Shown one piece after another: positions 6,696 through 6,885 of a DNA stretch of 6,885 bases (its first letter is position 1; each line of letters opens with the position of its first letter). Position numbers and translations under genes: made by a program. Source of the stretch: Burkholderiaceae bacterium (GTDB lineage: Bacteria; Pseudomonadota; Gammaproteobacteria; Burkholderiales; Burkholderiaceae); NCBI GenBank assembly GCA_947470165.1, contig CANISN010000083.1:1-6885 (forward strand), read 5' to 3'. The notes below the pieces were generated by a model. It was not told the DNA's origin and did no database searches. It was given only the letters and a program-made list of their open reading frames with translations.

Positions 6696-6716
6696 CGTTA
6701 CCACTCGTGGATAACG
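6696..6716. repeat. Bulged inverted repeat
   Basis: CGTTA-CCAC (6696-6704) matches GTGG-A-TAACG (6707-6716) with one bulged A and almost no loop, so the innermost pairs would open. It is weaker than the three hairpins near the gene. Confidence 0.5.
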
Positions 6717-6850
6717 ACTTGATCACAACTTTGAATTCGTATGCAATTGCGATCTAGGTTTATTGTAATTAATTTTTTTCATTTTGGTAAGTACTTTTTA
6801 CAAAAATAAGCACTCTGGCTCTCGTCTAAGAAACTTTTTAACGATGCAAT

Positions 6851-6883
6851 ATGTATACATCTCTGTAGTAGAGATGTATACAT
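6851..6883. repeat. Perfect 14-bp inverted repeat at the window edge
   Basis: ATGTATACATCTCT (6851-6864) and AGAGATGTATACAT (6870-6883) are perfect inverted copies with a five-base centre, GTAGT. Each arm contains the self-palindrome ATGTATACAT, so the site is two 10-bp palindromes with centres 23 bp apart, about two helix turns. CAAT precedes the left arm and TTG follows the right arm, giving CAAT and CAA on the two strands, so similarity may continue past the arms with a two-base offset. It has no T run inside the window. It could be a two-dimer operator, a terminator stem with its tail outside the window, or the end of a mobile repeat. Confidence 0.85.
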
Positions 6884-6885
6884 TG

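Larger units (their letters stand above)
6335..6885. other. 550-bp non-coding stretch full of inverted and tandem repeats
   Basis: No reading frame here has a convincing start and ribosome site. From left to right it holds a possible promoter with a perfect 12-bp palindrome, three consecutive hairpins, a two-copy tandem repeat, a bulged hairpin, an AT-rich run (about 6755-6800) and a perfect inverted repeat at the edge. The left part is the upstream region of the 313-residue gene; the right part may be the regulatory region of a gene outside the window. Confidence 0.6.

Overview
The window looks like chromosome from a betaproteobacterium of the Burkholderiales. I suggest Polynucleobacter or a close relative. 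This rests on the DapE-PrmB order, the close Kup and RadA family matches and the moderate, slightly AT-leaning base composition; it is an inference without a database search.

Left part (1-5180), ordinary core genome. The last 30 codons of dapE (lysine/diaminopimelate pathway) are followed 32 nt later by prmB, the ribosomal protein L3 glutamine methyltransferase. Converging on prmB from the other strand is a compact cluster read right to left: kup (potassium uptake), a small exported coiled-coil protein of unknown function, and radA (DNA recombination and repair). kup and the exported gene overlap by 4 nt, and the gap to radA is 38 nt. Both downstream genes start with TTG, each with a good Shine-Dalgarno sequence. 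The kup leader has a stronger ribosome site 31 nt upstream of kup that would drive a 13-codon overlapping frame. Divergent from kup is a stand-alone initiator tRNA-fMet gene with a clear extended -10 promoter and a textbook terminator.

Right part (5180-6885), accessory in character. The 214-bp gap after the tRNA terminator holds no convincing gene. It does hold a 9-bp hairpin and, on the minus strand, a close match to the rRNA-operon boxA antitermination element. Next is a minus-strand gene for a 313-residue protein that I cannot assign; its N-terminal Gly/Lys/Ser/Asn-rich motif resembles one seen in many bacterial proteins of unknown role.

Upstream of that gene, about 550 bp (6335-6885) lack a credible gene but are full of structure: three clean hairpins in a row next to the start codon, a diverged two-copy tandem repeat whose copies each fold into hairpins, another bulged hairpin, an AT-rich stretch, and at the right edge a perfect 14-bp inverted repeat. 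The structured leader plus the unknown gene is the best candidate here for something undescribed, but sequence alone does not show a function.
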